Assembly (NCBI GenBank): GCA_902805475.1
Contig: CADCSX010000005.1
Span: 1,499,501 to 1,563,500, forward strand
From: Entonaema liquescens
Lineage: Eukaryota; Ascomycota; Sordariomycetes; Xylariales; Xylariaceae
Direction: 5' to 3'
DNA: 64,000 bases
Shown piece after piece: positions 43,358 through 55,531 of the stretch; within the stretch, counting starts at the first letter, position 1, and every line of letters starts with the position of its first letter. A model generated the notes under the pieces. It worked only from the letters and a program-made list of their open reading frames with translations, did not search any database and was not told where the DNA came from. Position numbers and translations under genes: made by a program.

Positions 43358-44099
43358 AGCTTAAGCAGCAGCGCAATTGAAGAAGCATATAGCTTGTAGA
43401 GGTATAGTTTGTAGAGGTATAGTTAGGTAGTCTGTAAGTTACCCGGGAACGGCGGTCCTGATTTCTAGCTCCGATGGTATGATTTAAGCAATTCCTTATC
43501 TGATTAACTAGATCATGTACCTACCAAGTACATGTATCAAACGGATGGATGCTATCCGAATTGAGGCGTACATAATGTGGCGGTGATAGCTGAATACTTC
43601 AAGTTCCAAGGATTACCTAAAATAAGTAGTCCAGAGCCTAGGTAAGTATTTCAGCTCGGGAGATTGATTACCTAAGACAAAGAGTTCAAACCATCCAATA
43701 AGATTAAGCATTGAGTTAACTAACTAGGTACCTAGAGTAAATACAACATAACAGACGTGGTCCCAGATGCTAAAGCTTCCATGAGGCTGTAAATTCAACA
43801 ACTCAAATCCTTTTTAACTTCTACATTATCTGACAATACTACAAAAAATAGGGGAACCACCACCACCACCACCACTCAAGCCCATTTCTTCTTCATTTCG
43901 TACTATGTTCTAAATATCTTCGTTTAGTTTACTTATCTTACTTTTTATCAAATCCCAATTTCTCATTTACATTCAAGTAACCGCATTGAAGAAGCTCCCG
44001 ATCTTACAGCTCCCGCGAATACTCTCCGTCGCGCATTATATCTGTCGAACACCAACCCCCTAATTCGAGTCGCCCACGCTAGTCATACATACTATCAAT
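43358..44099. other. Divergent promoter region of coq7 and rtf1
   Basis: 0.74 kb between two divergent housekeeping genes. It holds an ACC trinucleotide run (about 43855-43876), an ACTAGGTACCTAGAGT motif (43722-43737) and a pyrimidine-rich leader before 44100. No gene seen. Confidence 0.55.
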
Positions 44100-46406
44100 A
44101 TGGCTGATGTAGATGATGAACTCTTGGCCCTCGTCGGAGGTGACGAGTCGTCCGACGAGGAGCAAGAGCAGCCTGCGAGTCCCAATCGTTCTGTATCTGG
44201 TTCACCAGACCCCGAAGCCAAGGATCACACATCAAACAAAACGAAACACAAGTCTAGCAAGAAGAGAAATGATGATTCAGATGAGGAGGAAGGCGAGGCG
44301 TGAGTTTTCTCTAGCCCCACACTTTCTTTTGTTCAACAAGCAACAAGCAACCATCTTCTCAATCGTTGCCGCTATGCGACGTGCAACTGGCAACAGGCAA
44401 CAGGAAACCAGTAACAGGCAGAAAATAAGAAAAAAAAAAACTTCTTCCACTTGGTCCAAGTCACCATCCATATTAACCCCGCTCCATAAAAGCTTTCCTT
44501 GTTACCATTCAACATCTACTTGAATTGCAGTGCAGTTCATAAATTCTTCGAGTTCTATTCTTAACATACAACAAATAAACCAAGCTAACTCGCGCGCCAT
44601 GCCTCGGAACAGTTCTTCAATCGCGTCTCCCGCCTCACAGAATTCTGCGCCTATGGACGAGTCCGATTCCGAATCTGATGCTTTCCAGACTATTAACGCC
44701 AACGGCAAGATGGACGATGATGATGATAACAAGTACCCAGTCGATGGGATTTATGCAAGCGAGGCAGAAAAGGAAGAGATTCTAGCTATGCCTGAACTGG
44801 AGCGAGAACAGTTACTTGCTAGACGTCAAGAGGAGGTCGATCGCCAGCGACAAAATACCCTACTTCGTCGCCTATTGAAGACGAGAGGACGACAGTCAAT
44901 CGGCGAAAAAGCGTAAGGCTAGCGCTGCCGACCTAGATGAATCTCAACGCAAGCCCTCGCGACAGCGGACGAGAGTTGGCGGTTCAAGAGTGGGCGAAAC
45001 AAGCGCTGGTATTGAATCGCTTCGTCGCGCTAGAGCAGAGAAGAACGACCGACAGCGCCGTAGAGAAGAAGATCGAGAACGGAACAAGAAGGCACACTCG
45101 GGTTCTCGCGACAGCCCTGGTCGTGATGCCGACGACGATAGTGACGTTGAATGGGCTGGCAGATCAAGAGACAAGTTTTCCAAATCGCGAACTCCCGAAG
45201 TGAAAGAAATTCCTCTCGCCGATATCCGCGATTTCGAGCGCATACGACTTGGCCGCAGCCGATTCGCCCAAGTCTGTTTTTACCCTGGTTTTAATGAAGC
45301 GATTACGGGTTGCTACGTCCGGATTGCTCTTGGTCCGGGTTCTGATGGCTCCAATGTCTACCGAATGGCTCTTATCAAAGGTATAGTTTAACTGTATACC
45401 TCTGGATTCTTCGATGCTAAACATGCTACGCTAGGCTTCGCGCAGGGAAAACCATATGCGATGGAGAAGTCAAACGGTCAAAATTTTGTTACCGATCAGT
45501 ATGTTAGAGCCGCCCACGGCAAATCCGAAAGAGAATGGCCCTTCATTAGTTGTTCGGACTCGCCTTTCACGGAGGTTTGTGACAATTCTATTATCTATTA
45601 CTCTATTCTATGTACGTTTGTCTAACTTGATATAGGCTGAATTCAATCGTTATAAGAAGGTTTGCCAGGACGAGGGTGTTATCTTTCCCAAAAGACCAAC
45701 ACTAGATGCCAAAATCGACGATATCAACGGCCTCGTAAATCGCTCATGGACCGACGCAGAGGTGAATGCAAAGATTGAGCGAGAGCGAAGTCTGCTCAGC
45801 AAATTCACACCTACAGAGCGAAACCGATTAGTTGACTTGATCGAGGAAGCCAGACGTCGTGGAGACGACGCACGAGTTTCGGAACTCCAAGATAAGCTGG
45901 ACTCTCTCGAAACTCCACGTCTAGCCTTCAAAACTAGCCTCACATCGGCGAACAAATCAACTAGCTCAACACCTTCGCAGCAAGAACGACTAGCAGCTTT
46001 GAATGCTGAAAACCGTCGACGTAATGTGGAAGCTGTCCGTAAGGCACAGCTAATGGAGAAGGCGAAAGCACGACAAATTGAGGCACGTGTCGCGCGGGGA
46101 GAAGATGTTAATGAAGACACCTCACGGCGTCTAAGGACCAAGCCCAAGTTCAGACAGGATGTCAGCGATCCCAGCGAGCAGAAGTCGACACCAGCCAAGG
46201 ACAGCGGTGCATCAACACCGGCAAACGGTACACCCAAGCAAAGTACTACTACCAAAGCACCACTCCTACCTCACCTACAAAAGTTGCAACTACAGAACCA
46301 TCAGACAGGGAAAGATAAGAAGGGAATCCCGCAAATTCATAAACCAATTGTGGATGATGATATCATTGCGGCTTTGGATCTTGATATTGAGGTTGATATT
46401 GAGTAG
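44100..46406 (+). CDS. rtf1: RNA polymerase II-associated PAF1-complex protein Rtf1, with a one-base frameshift
   Basis: Exons 44100-44299, 44613-45380, 45435-45574 and 45636-46406. The acidic Ser-rich N-terminus (DDELLALVGGDESSDEEQEQ) and a charged helical region lead to the Plus3 domain: IPLADIRDFERIRLGRSRFA, CFYPGFNEAITGCYVRIALG, YRMALIKG-FAQGKPYAME (across intron 2) and DSPFTE-AEFNRYKKVCQDEG (across intron 3). A long coiled-coil tail follows (VNAKIERERSLLSKFTPTER; RLAALNAENRRRNVEAV). Rtf1 links the PAF complex to elongating polymerase and H2B ubiquitination. In exon 2 the frame ending GRQSIGEKA changes to the frame with KRKASAADLDESQRK at a five-A run (44906-44910). One base too many here breaks an otherwise intact single-copy gene. 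Intron 1 (313 nt) is long for this genome. Confidence 0.88.
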
Positions 46407-47313
46407 AGGAAGCGAGCAAAGTTTTCTGCATAATTAGACTAGATTCTGGTTTCTCAGTCTAGGTTTTCTCTTCAAATTGTAAACTAAAGGATGAAGGATT
46501 CCATTTGCATGAAGCACCAAGCTACCTGGTGATTATTCAATCAAGGGCAGCTCTGCCCGAGACATAGGTCTATGAGATTGCAGAGATGGCGTTTAAGGGA
46601 AGGTTCCATTACACGGTAGCTGCAGATAGAAGTATCAATCAATACTAAGCATAGCTATACATAATCCTTGCTGTTTAGGTACCTTAGCGAATGCATAGGT
46701 AGTAATTAGAATAGCTACATGAACACGAAACATGATTATTCACATTCAGTCATGATATGCGCAAACTATTAGGGACGTTGCATGTGTGATAGTACTAGTG
46801 TCTCTAATTGGTGAAAGAGTCCGGAGACGTGATGACCGTGGCTAGCGTGGAGCGCCGCGGAATTCCACGGAGTTTGGTGGTTTGCTGTGCTCCTATTGGT
46901 AACATTTATAAGCCTGACTAAAAACAGACCCGGAGCCGCATCTTAAGTGGCATCCCGGCGGAGACTTATTTTAAGTCGGCTTAGTGTATGTAAGCTATCC
47001 TAGGCTCCGTCCGTGGAAGAAATCTCTAGTTCACTGCATGGAATTTCACTACAACCACTGTCGACACGGAATTTCTACAGTGCCCGAGATGGTGCGACGG
47101 CGGTTAATTTTCTATACCGCTATTTGTCAGGATGACAACGTACGACACTACCCACGAGATGGGCGAAGGTGTATTGAGTATTTAATGTAGCTAGGTTCGC
47201 AGATATTTCTTGATAGGAGAAGAGAATCATCCATTCAAAGCAGAGCAGTCTTGTGAGGACGACCATACTGAATATCAAACATCTCGAATTACTACCTTCA
47301 ACCCCAAGTCAAA
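46407..47313. other. Intergenic region, 0.9 kb
   Basis: 3' end of rtf1 and promoter of the Old Yellow Enzyme gene. An ATTGGT (inverted CCAAT) occurs at about 46895. No gene seen; a short frame at 46984-47190 is unsupported. Confidence 0.5.
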
Positions 47314-48776
47314 ATGCCTGCTAGACGCCACGATTCGGCAGCCGTTGATGTTGCGCCTCTTGGCCAACCTCTCAAGTTTGAGTTCTCCGGCAAGGTCGCA
47401 AAGAATCGCTTCTACAAGGCCTCCATGGCTGAGGATCTTGCAAGCTGGAGTGTTGAAAATCTCGAGGAGCGCGGTATTCCTACCAAGGAGCTTATTGACT
47501 TATATCGGGTGTAAGAATGAGAGACAAATCACACATATTCTGATAAAGACTAACCTGAGAACTTAGATGGGGTGAGAACGAATGGGGTGTTATCGCCACC
47601 GGAAACATCGACATCGAATTTGATATGCTAGACGCTATCGGCGACGGCATCATTACTCCTGAATGTCCCTTTGAAGGCCCACGTTTCGAAGCTTTTAAAG
47701 AGATGGCCAAGGCAGCCAAAGCACATGGTAGCTTAGTCGTGGCCCAGCTTACACACCCTGGACGCCAGCTAGCTGCTAGAATTAGAAAAGACACGATTTC
47801 CGCCTCAGCGATTCAGCATCGTACGTAAATACCACTCTTTCTTACGATGAAGCGCTAACTCACATGATCCATAAAAGCCCCGAAGAATGGCTCGGAATAT
47901 GCCAAGCCTCGCGAGGCCACCAAAGAGGATATCGCACGTGTTGTTGACGGATTCGCCCATGCCTCTGAGTTCTTGGACAAAGCTGGGTTTGACGGCGTTC
48001 AACTCCACGGAGCACACGGCTACCTGATCGCGCAGTTCTTATCTGAACTTTCGAATCAGCGTACCGACGAGTACGGCGGCAGCATCGAGAACCGGCTGCG
48101 TTTCGTGTCTGACATCGGCAAGGAGATCAAGCGACGCGTGAGCCCCGACTTCATCGTCGGGATCAAGGTCAACTCAGTCGAGTTCCAGGAGAAGGGCATC
48201 AAGCCGGCGGAAGCTCGGATCATGTGCGAGACCTTCCAGGAGCTGGAGTTCGACTACGTGGAGCTGTCGGGGGGCAACCACGAGGACATCGGGTACGGGT
48301 CGAAGAAGGAGACGACGCTGAAGCGCGAGGCGTACTTCCTCGAGTTCGTCCGCGACATCGTGCCGCACCTCTCCAAGACCAAGAAGATCCTAACGGGTGG
48401 GTTCCGCACCACGGCCGCCATGGTCAGCGCGCTCGACATCCTCGACGGGATTGGTCTCGGCCGCCCCGCGGCGCAGGAGCCCCGGCTCGCTAAGGACATC
48501 CTCGCCGGCAAGGTGACGAGCGCGATCCGCCCCGTCGACGGCATCGTCAACAACGTCCTGCTCTCCCTGACCAGCGCGGGCTCCCAGATGACGCAGATCG
48601 TCAGGGGCCAGGAACCCTTCGACCTGAGCGACGAGAAGGCCGTCGAGAGCTTCAAGAAGGACCTCGCGGCCCACGTCCAGAAGATTGTTGCGGCGAACGG
48701 AAGCTTGGAGATCCACGGCTTCCCCGCGCTCAGTGATCCCAGTACGAATTCGCACCCGTATGGCGTTCCGTACTAG
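47314..48776 (+). CDS. Old Yellow Enzyme family NADH:flavin oxidoreductase
   Basis: Exons 47314-47510, 47567-47820 and 47878-48776, introns 56 and 57 nt. About 450 residues. FMN-binding TIM barrel: GKVAKNRFYKASMAE near the start, VVAQLTHPGRQ (Gln), GFDGVQLHGAHGYLIAQFLS (the substrate-binding His pair region), RTDEYGGSIENR (family signature), DYVELSGGN and LTGGFRTTAAMV, then GRPAAQEPRLAKDIL near the phosphate site. Such enzymes reduce activated C=C bonds, often in detoxification or secondary metabolism. Exon 3 (about 48060-48720) is much richer in G/C at third positions than exons 1-2, which opens several long shadow frames. Probably cytosolic; no signal sequence. Confidence 0.93.
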
Positions 48777-49425
48777 CTTACCTGGTAGATGGTTTAGACT
48801 AGAAAGGTTTTTATAAGTTTCTGCGCTTGGGTTTTGTTATCATCTAGTTATTTTTGCATGTCTCAGTGAGTTTGTCTGGCATAGAATATAGCATGTGTTG
48901 ATAGATAGCGATAGTTAATCGAAATGGCATAACATATTTACACTCACTCAATAAGGGGGACTCGTTGTCTCGAGTATCCTATATATTTTTGATCATGGTG
49001 AAGTTATTCTGAGAATCATAAGCAACCACTGAAATTTATGGATTTATGCCTTCTAACTTTCTTACTAGGTACAAGGTCCCTCATATATTATATCGCATAT
49101 ATACATAGTACTCCTTATGTACATATACGGTTATATATACGCAATGTATAATGCCAAGACCTCTGATTCTCTCCCTGGTCTGTAATCCAGAGCTGCCATT
49201 TGTCAGCAATCCGCCTGTGCCCCCTACTCTCGAGAGGAATTCTAAACAACGTGTAGAATCATACGAGCCTATCGAATTTGCCTTACGTATACTACGTTTG
49301 CTCATTATCTTCTAACTCCCCTTTCCCATGTTGGAGGTTTCTATATTGTCATTTCCTGTTACAGCTTAGTCGCATAAAGTACTAGCACTTTTGAAGCCGT
49401 TTATAATTATATTTTATTTATAAAG
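48777..49425. other. Intergenic region, 0.65 kb
   Basis: AT-rich, with TATATA runs near 49083-49140. No gene seen. Confidence 0.5.
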
Positions 49426-51636
49426 ATGGAGACCAGTTCTCGTCGAAAAGCATGTAAGTGATAATATACTTGTTTGTATTACAATCTCGCTAATATACGT
49501 CTATATAAAAAGGCGATACGTGTGTCAAGAAGAAGATCAAGTGTGATATGCTGAAGCCGGCGTGCTCAAACTGTTTACTATATAGAGTGCCGTGTAGCAC
49601 AACTGCCGTTCGAAGAAGAGTAGCTCCAATCCCTCCGAGGGAACCACGGTCAACAAGCATCCCTGCGAATTCTGATAGTCTTGAGGCTCGTCTTGCGCGG
49701 ATCGAGGCGAAGTTAGACAGGATCCGTGACCCTAGCATTGACAGGATAGTCGATCAAGAGCCTAACAACTCCTCAAGTCAAGATGTGGTTTCGCCAGCTG
49801 ATACCACCTCAGAAGCATCTACTCCGTGTGTGTTAGAGCGCCATGGAGAATATTGTTTACCGCCTCTCATCGAGATATTACCGGTTATCGAGGACTATTT
49901 CCGTGATTTCAATACTGCTCTGCCACTATTTCACCAACAGCACTTCATGCAAATGCTTCTGGAGTTCTATTCTGAACAAGAGCCCACCAAGAAGTCTAGG
50001 GCCGTCTGGGCTGCTATAAATGTAGCACTTGCTCTAGGTTATCGCATTCGGACTATTGAGACGGATGAAATCATAGTTCGATTTGATGATGTCAAAATCA
50101 AGCATTGCATCGACAACGCCCAAAGGGAACTGGACGGGCTTGTGACACGAGAAGAAGACACCCTCGGAATAGAGGTTCTCTTGGGTCTAGTCAGTAAGTC
50201 TTAAATCAAAATGAAGCCATTATTGAACGTAAAGTCACTAACAAAATGTGCCCTAGTACTTTTCCAGACGAATACCGACCAGAAACCAGCGTCAGTTCTG
50301 ATTAGCACCGCTGTTAGGTTAGCCCATAGGCTCGGCCTTCACATGAAAACAACTTTGTCCCAGTTTTCACCAGAGGTCGCTCAGCATAGGAGCAATATAT
50401 TCTGGCTCTGTTATTACTTAGATAAAGTAAACCTACGGTCTTGTTTTAACCACATTCGTAGCTAACGAAATTTAGGATATCTGCTTTCGCTCGAAGATTC
50501 CCTCGATCCAATGCGACTATGACCTGGACTTGGACCTTCCTAAGGACAACGGCAACTATCTTCAAAGCATTGACGGGTGTTCACAACTCAATTACCTCCG
50601 CGCCAGGGTCCAATTGGCCTATCTGGAAGGGAAGATTTATGACTACTTGCTCAGCAACCGATCGTCGAGACTGTCGCCCGAGGCTCGGCAGGAAAGAGTT
50701 GCACACCTTGCCGGGCTCCTAAACCAATGGGTGCAGACAATACCGGAATCGTTGCAGCTCGAAAAAATAACGCAGACTGTAGCGAAGGCGCCGCTTTCTC
50801 ATATGGTTCTTTTATACCATACTTACTTAATGTGTTATACGGCACTCAATGGCCTCTATTCTCTCGACTCGCCTTGGTTAAAAGCGATCAACGGCGTCAG
50901 CGGCTCCGTTCTTCGCAGCTTCGATACCTACACGAATGCATGTATGAAGCACCAACAACCACTGCTGCCTCATTTTTGGGACACGTGCGTGAGAGCTAGT
51001 CGTGGGTGTTTGCATATATTAAATAACAAATGTTATAGTGGATGTAACTTGTGGTGAGTACCAAATCGCGCCTTGAGGAAAACATGGTTGCTAAATATAT
51101 AATATCTTATAGGCTCGGCGGCTGTGCCTATTTTTCTGCCTTCATCGTCTTACTAGCCAACATAGTATATTACCCTTCACACGAGCTGGTAGAGCACGAT
51201 CGGGAACTTACAAAGGCGACAAAAGAACGAATTGCGAAGTTATTAGATTATACTAAATCGGAGTCTTTCAAGACGCTTCAAGTTGTTCTTACGAGCCTAG
51301 AACAGGCCGCGAATTACGCGGTCGACCGAGCGAAGAGTTTCGGTAGGGCTTTTGGTCCCATACCATCCACCACAAGCTCCGACTATGCGTACGATTCGGC
51401 GCAGTTTGGGACATTTTCCAACGGCGTGAGCCAGAATATGGTTAGTAAAGCTGGCGGAGTATGGCAGATATAGGGGATTCTAATGAAATGTCATCTAGAT
51501 TGCTCATCCCGAGGTACCAGCTCAGGAGGCAGTATGGACCCAAGATTCGACTTTCGGGATATCCGGTGGCACCCTCGCCGGGTTCGATTTTGGCGATGAG
51601 CTATCGGTACCGGATTTTATGCGGAGTCTTTTCTAA
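49426..51636 (+). CDS. Zn2Cys6 fungal transcription factor, six exons
   Basis: Exons 49426-49453, 49513-50193, 50257-50426, 50476-51053, 51113-51440 and 51499-51636; introns 49-63 nt. About 640 residues. Exon 1 joins exon 2 inside the zinc cluster: KACDTCVKKKIKCDMLKPAC then NCLLYRVPC. A short coiled coil follows (SLEARLARIEAKLDRIRD). The fungal-specific TF domain spans exons 2-4 (PLIEILPVIEDYFRDFNTAL, ASVLISTAVRLAHRLGLHMK, SNIFWLCYYLDK-DICFRSKIPSI). The last exon reads GFDFGDELSVPDFMRSLF and stops at 51634-51636, a typical acidic-hydrophobic tail. The splice site before it (GTTAGT...CATCTAG) is chosen because it keeps phase and has a CTAAT branch site. Nuclear regulator; target genes unknown. 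It follows the oxidoreductase gene on the same strand, but a link is only a guess. Confidence 0.9.
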
Positions 51637-52353
51637 GAGAAGAGACGATATGTGCCAACTATGCTGAAAGAAGGCATAATGTTTTACTCGTAACGATACC
51701 TTACCTAAGCTGTTATAGGTGAGGAAACCCTTATTAGTGTCGACTAGACATGGGAACCGGACCCCCGAATGTGATGACGGTATGAAGCTAACAATACACC
51801 GAGAAGGGGAATATTGGGTACGTATGTATGTGGCCCATCTGCATGTAATTGGAGACCTTGATGGGGGTAAAGATGATAACATAAATTATAGAATAGATGA
51901 TTGGCTCAAGCTATACTAGGAATTGTGGGACACGGTAGAGCCATGTTCAAATATGATGTCATGTATTCGTGAACAAACACAGCTCTGGCCATTGAGGAGA
52001 TTCTGATTACAACTCCCGATCAATAAAGTATGTAAGGGTGCATTACGACATGGGGAGCTAAGTACTTATACTGCTATAGAACAGTGATAATATACAAATA
52101 CAAAAGAATAGAAAGTGGTGAAGGTTCAAGCCGTTGATTTGATCTCGAACCATCTGATTTCCGAACCCCTCAGTTCAACACCCTCCTTGTTCTTCCGCAT
52201 CGCGTTTGGTTGGCTACATACCTGCATATGTCGTCTCTTTTTTGATTTTAGTCTGACAGATTATTCGTAATACGATACCTATATCCTGTATTCCCTCCTC
52301 TTAACTTTGTGGCTTTCCTTTTCCCTACTCCTTTTACCGTTCCGCCTTATTTC
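51637..52353. other. Intergenic region, 0.7 kb
   Basis: No supported gene. The frame at 51719-51919 has no recognisable features. A pyrimidine-rich leader precedes 52354. Confidence 0.5.
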
Positions 52354-54190
52354 ATGAATCCCGCCAGATCTCTCTTGAGATCTTCTATAGCCCGTAGCTT
52401 CCCCAAGCCTAGGTTAAATCCCAACTCTAAGCTACTAACAAATAATAATATTCGACCGATATCTGTGTCTACGGTTAGAACCATGCCTCAATTCAAGTTG
52501 AAAGATGTGTCCTCCTTGTCGCTACAACCCGGCGAAAAGCAAGAGGTTGAAGTTGAGGGCGTCGAGGGTGGTAAAGTTCTGCTCCTCAATGCTGGCGGCA
52601 AGACCACGGCTGTGGGACCTAAGTGTACTCATTACGGAGCTCCCCTCGCAAAAGGCGTCTTAACTAAGGGTGGTCGATTGACCTGCCCGTGGCATGGAGG
52701 TTAGTCTACTTCTCCATTTTCTTGAAGGCATTGGACCTGCATAGCTAACCTAACATTCTCTCAACCATACAGCTTGCTTCAACGGCCAGACTGGCGATAT
52801 CGAGAATGCTCCTGCCCTAGACGCTCTACCTGTCTTCAAAATAGTTGAGAAGGATGGTGGCATATATATCGAAGGCGAAGAAGCGACCATCAAGGCCGGC
52901 AGACGAAAACCTAACTTCAAGTGCGGTACGACCGGCGGGGCACTAGGCGATAGGGTTGTTGTGGTTGGCGGCGGTAGCGGAGCGATCGGTACTATTGAAG
53001 GTCTAAGGGAGAAAGGCTTCACTGGCCCTATTACTATGATATCTAACGAAGGCTATCTACCCATCGATCGGACGAAGTTATCTAAGGCTTTAATCACAGA
53101 CCACACCAAGATCCAGTGGAGAGACGAGGACTGGTTTAAGTCTGGCTCGGTCGAAGTAGTACACGACGAAGTCGTCGACGTTGACCTCGTCAGCAAGGCG
53201 GTTATCACTAAGAATAAGGAAAGATATGAATACTCTAAGCTAGTTCTCGCCACTGGCGGTTCACCGCGGAACTTGCCTGTACAGGGATTTAAGGTACTCG
53301 AGAACATTTTCCTGCTGAGGACAGTTCATGACGCAAAGAAGATTGTAGATGCTATTGGTGATAAAGGCAAAAAGATTATCATCGTCGGTAGTAGCTTCAT
53401 TGGTATGGAAGTGGCAAATGCGACAGCTACCGAAAACGAGGTGACGGTAATTGGCCAAGAGAGCGTCCCACTAGAGAGAGTATTGGGCCAGGAAGTTGGT
53501 GCCGGCTTGCAAAAGTTATTGGAAGGGAAAGGGGTCAAATTCCACATGTCAGCAGGCGTGGACAAAGCTGAGCCGTCCGGTTCAAGCCCATCCAAAGTAG
53601 GATCCGTGCATCTGAAAGATGGCACAAAACTCGAAGCCGATCTGGTTGTACTCGGTGTTGGTGTCGCACCGTCGACGGGATATCTCAAGGAGAATAAAGT
53701 AATCCGATTGGAAGAAGATGGATCACTTAAGACAGACGAGAACTTCCTCGTAGTAGGACTCAAAGATGTCTATGCGATCGGAGACATTGCTTCATATCCT
53801 TATCACGGTCCTGGAGGTCAAGGCAACTATACACGAATCGAACATTGGAACGTGGCGCAGAATCAAGGACGAGTTGTGGCGCATCACATCGTTAACCCAT
53901 CGTTAAAATCAGACTTCTTCACACCAATCTTCTGGTCGGCTCTGACGGGACAATTACGATATTGCGGTAATTCGGTGAATGGGTGGGACGAGCTTGTCCT
54001 GCAGGGCAACCCGGGCGAAGGTAAATTTGTAGCATATTATTGCAAAGGAGAGACTGTGGTAGCGATGGCTAGTATGGCAGTAGACCCAGCTATGTCTAAG
54101 TCGGCAGAGCTTATGAAGATGGGCGCCATGCCATCTAAGACGGATCTTAAGGGAGGCCTAGACATTCTAACTGTTCCGCTACCGGCTTAG
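52354..54190 (+). CDS. Rieske-domain plus AIF-like FAD/NAD(P)H oxidoreductase (AIFM3-type)
   Basis: Two exons, 52354-52699 and 52773-54190, intron 73 nt (GTTAGT...CATACAG). About 588 residues. The start MNPARSLLRSSIARSFPKPR gives a likely mitochondrial presequence; a second in-frame ATG (52483, MPQFKL) could give a cytosolic form. A Rieske [2Fe-2S] domain follows with KCTHYGAPL (C-x-H) and CPWHGACFN (C-x-x-H, across the intron). The flavoprotein part has the FAD motif VVVVGGGSGAIGTIEGLREK, a second dinucleotide fold KKIIIVGSSFIGMEVANA and the FAD-closing LKDVYAIGDIASYP. This is the layout of apoptosis-inducing-factor-like 3 proteins and bacterial ferredoxin/rubredoxin reductases. The electron acceptor is unknown. 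Confidence 0.93.
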
Positions 54191-55531
54191 GGATTGCGGT
54201 AGTGGACCCGCTTACCTATGTATATCCGTAGGGGATTTGGGGCGCTGGTTTTGATTTGTGTTCCTGGATTTAGTGTCTAGCTGGACCCAAGCCATCGGGG
54301 GGGAATAGTGGTTCTCCAATTCAAGGCCCCGTTAACAGTCAGCTACTAATACTAGGTACTGGGTACCTTAACCTAACATATACGATTTATATAGGTAAAA
54401 ATAGCAAGCGTAAAATGAAAGTTATAATTATTTGATTCTATTTACCTAAATATAAATATGCCGACCCTCTATAGTAACAATATATTTGTGTAGCTTTACT
54501 TTTCGAAATTTACATACCTGATGCAGACGTAATCTGTACCTCTATGTAAATTGTAGATTAGGTACCTATTTACAAATGCAAGGTACGCGGTATTGTAATG
54601 TAGGTATTAATTGGGCTAAAGTGCGTCATCGAGCACACCCCCTCGGGGCGACGTATCACAGACTGCACAGAATAGCCCAGATGACAGCCAAGACGATCGG
54701 CTGTAACCAAAACGCGGTAACATGGTGATTTGACCATGTGACTATTTACCAACCACTTCATTCAGACGGAACATTTATATGAAAGAGACCTGCTTTTCCC
54801 TTTACAAAGTAATTATCTCATTTGCTTTGCTTTGCTTTGCTTTGCTTTGCTTCTTGATTTTGCGCCTTTCTTATTGCGAAATGTCTAAGACAGTTCCTAC
54901 GGAAATACACGTATAAAGAGGTATCTACATTAGGTACCTACTCTATCCCGTGTACCTACGTACTGCATACTTGGGGTTACGCAAAGTACCTCAAACTACC
55001 GTGACCTTAGGTAATCTTACCAAGTGAAGTCTTTGAATGTAGGTACATAAGCTAACTTCAATGTTTAATATTGCCCATACAGGGACACCCCCACTTGATC
55101 TAATCATTCCTTCGTCCATTTACACGAAGCGACGCGAGAAATCATCTTCACCTTACAACATCTAACTAACCTAGCCTTGAACTTTTTTGGTTTCTTTTTT
55201 TCGTCTTTTTTTAATCCTTTTACTTTTTTCGCACCCTTTTTCAGCTCCTGTCCCTCTCTTATCCCGCTTCGTGGCTGGCTGGACTCTCAAAAAGATACGC
55301 ATCGAAATAGTCTTAGACCCTTTTCGCATTTTCTCGGACGGGCGAGTTGGGAGAGCGTGTCTCGCTCCACCCCGGGGGCCATTCTCGTCCACTGTGCGGC
55401 CAGACAATAATCAAAGGAGATAGACGTCTTTGCTTGCCTCTTACCTTGGCAAAAAAAGGATTACCCCTATTCCAGCATGCTGATCTCTCAACTGAACCAC
55501 GCGCAACGAAGCGACCCTTAGCCATATCGCC
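54191..55531. other. Intergenic region, 1.3 kb
   Basis: Holds a TTTGC pentanucleotide repeat (about 54821-54851), several TAGGTACCTA motifs (54559, 54934) and a T-rich, then pyrimidine-rich leader (about 55180-55260). Overlapping frames at 55171-55622 are shadows of each other without domains. Confidence 0.5.
54821..54851. repeat. TTTGC pentanucleotide microsatellite
   Basis: Six perfect consecutive copies of TTTGC. Seen directly. Confidence 0.9.

Noticed and set aside
48174..48755. Antisense and alternate frames over Old Yellow Enzyme exon 3
   Set aside because: Shadows of a GC3-rich exon.
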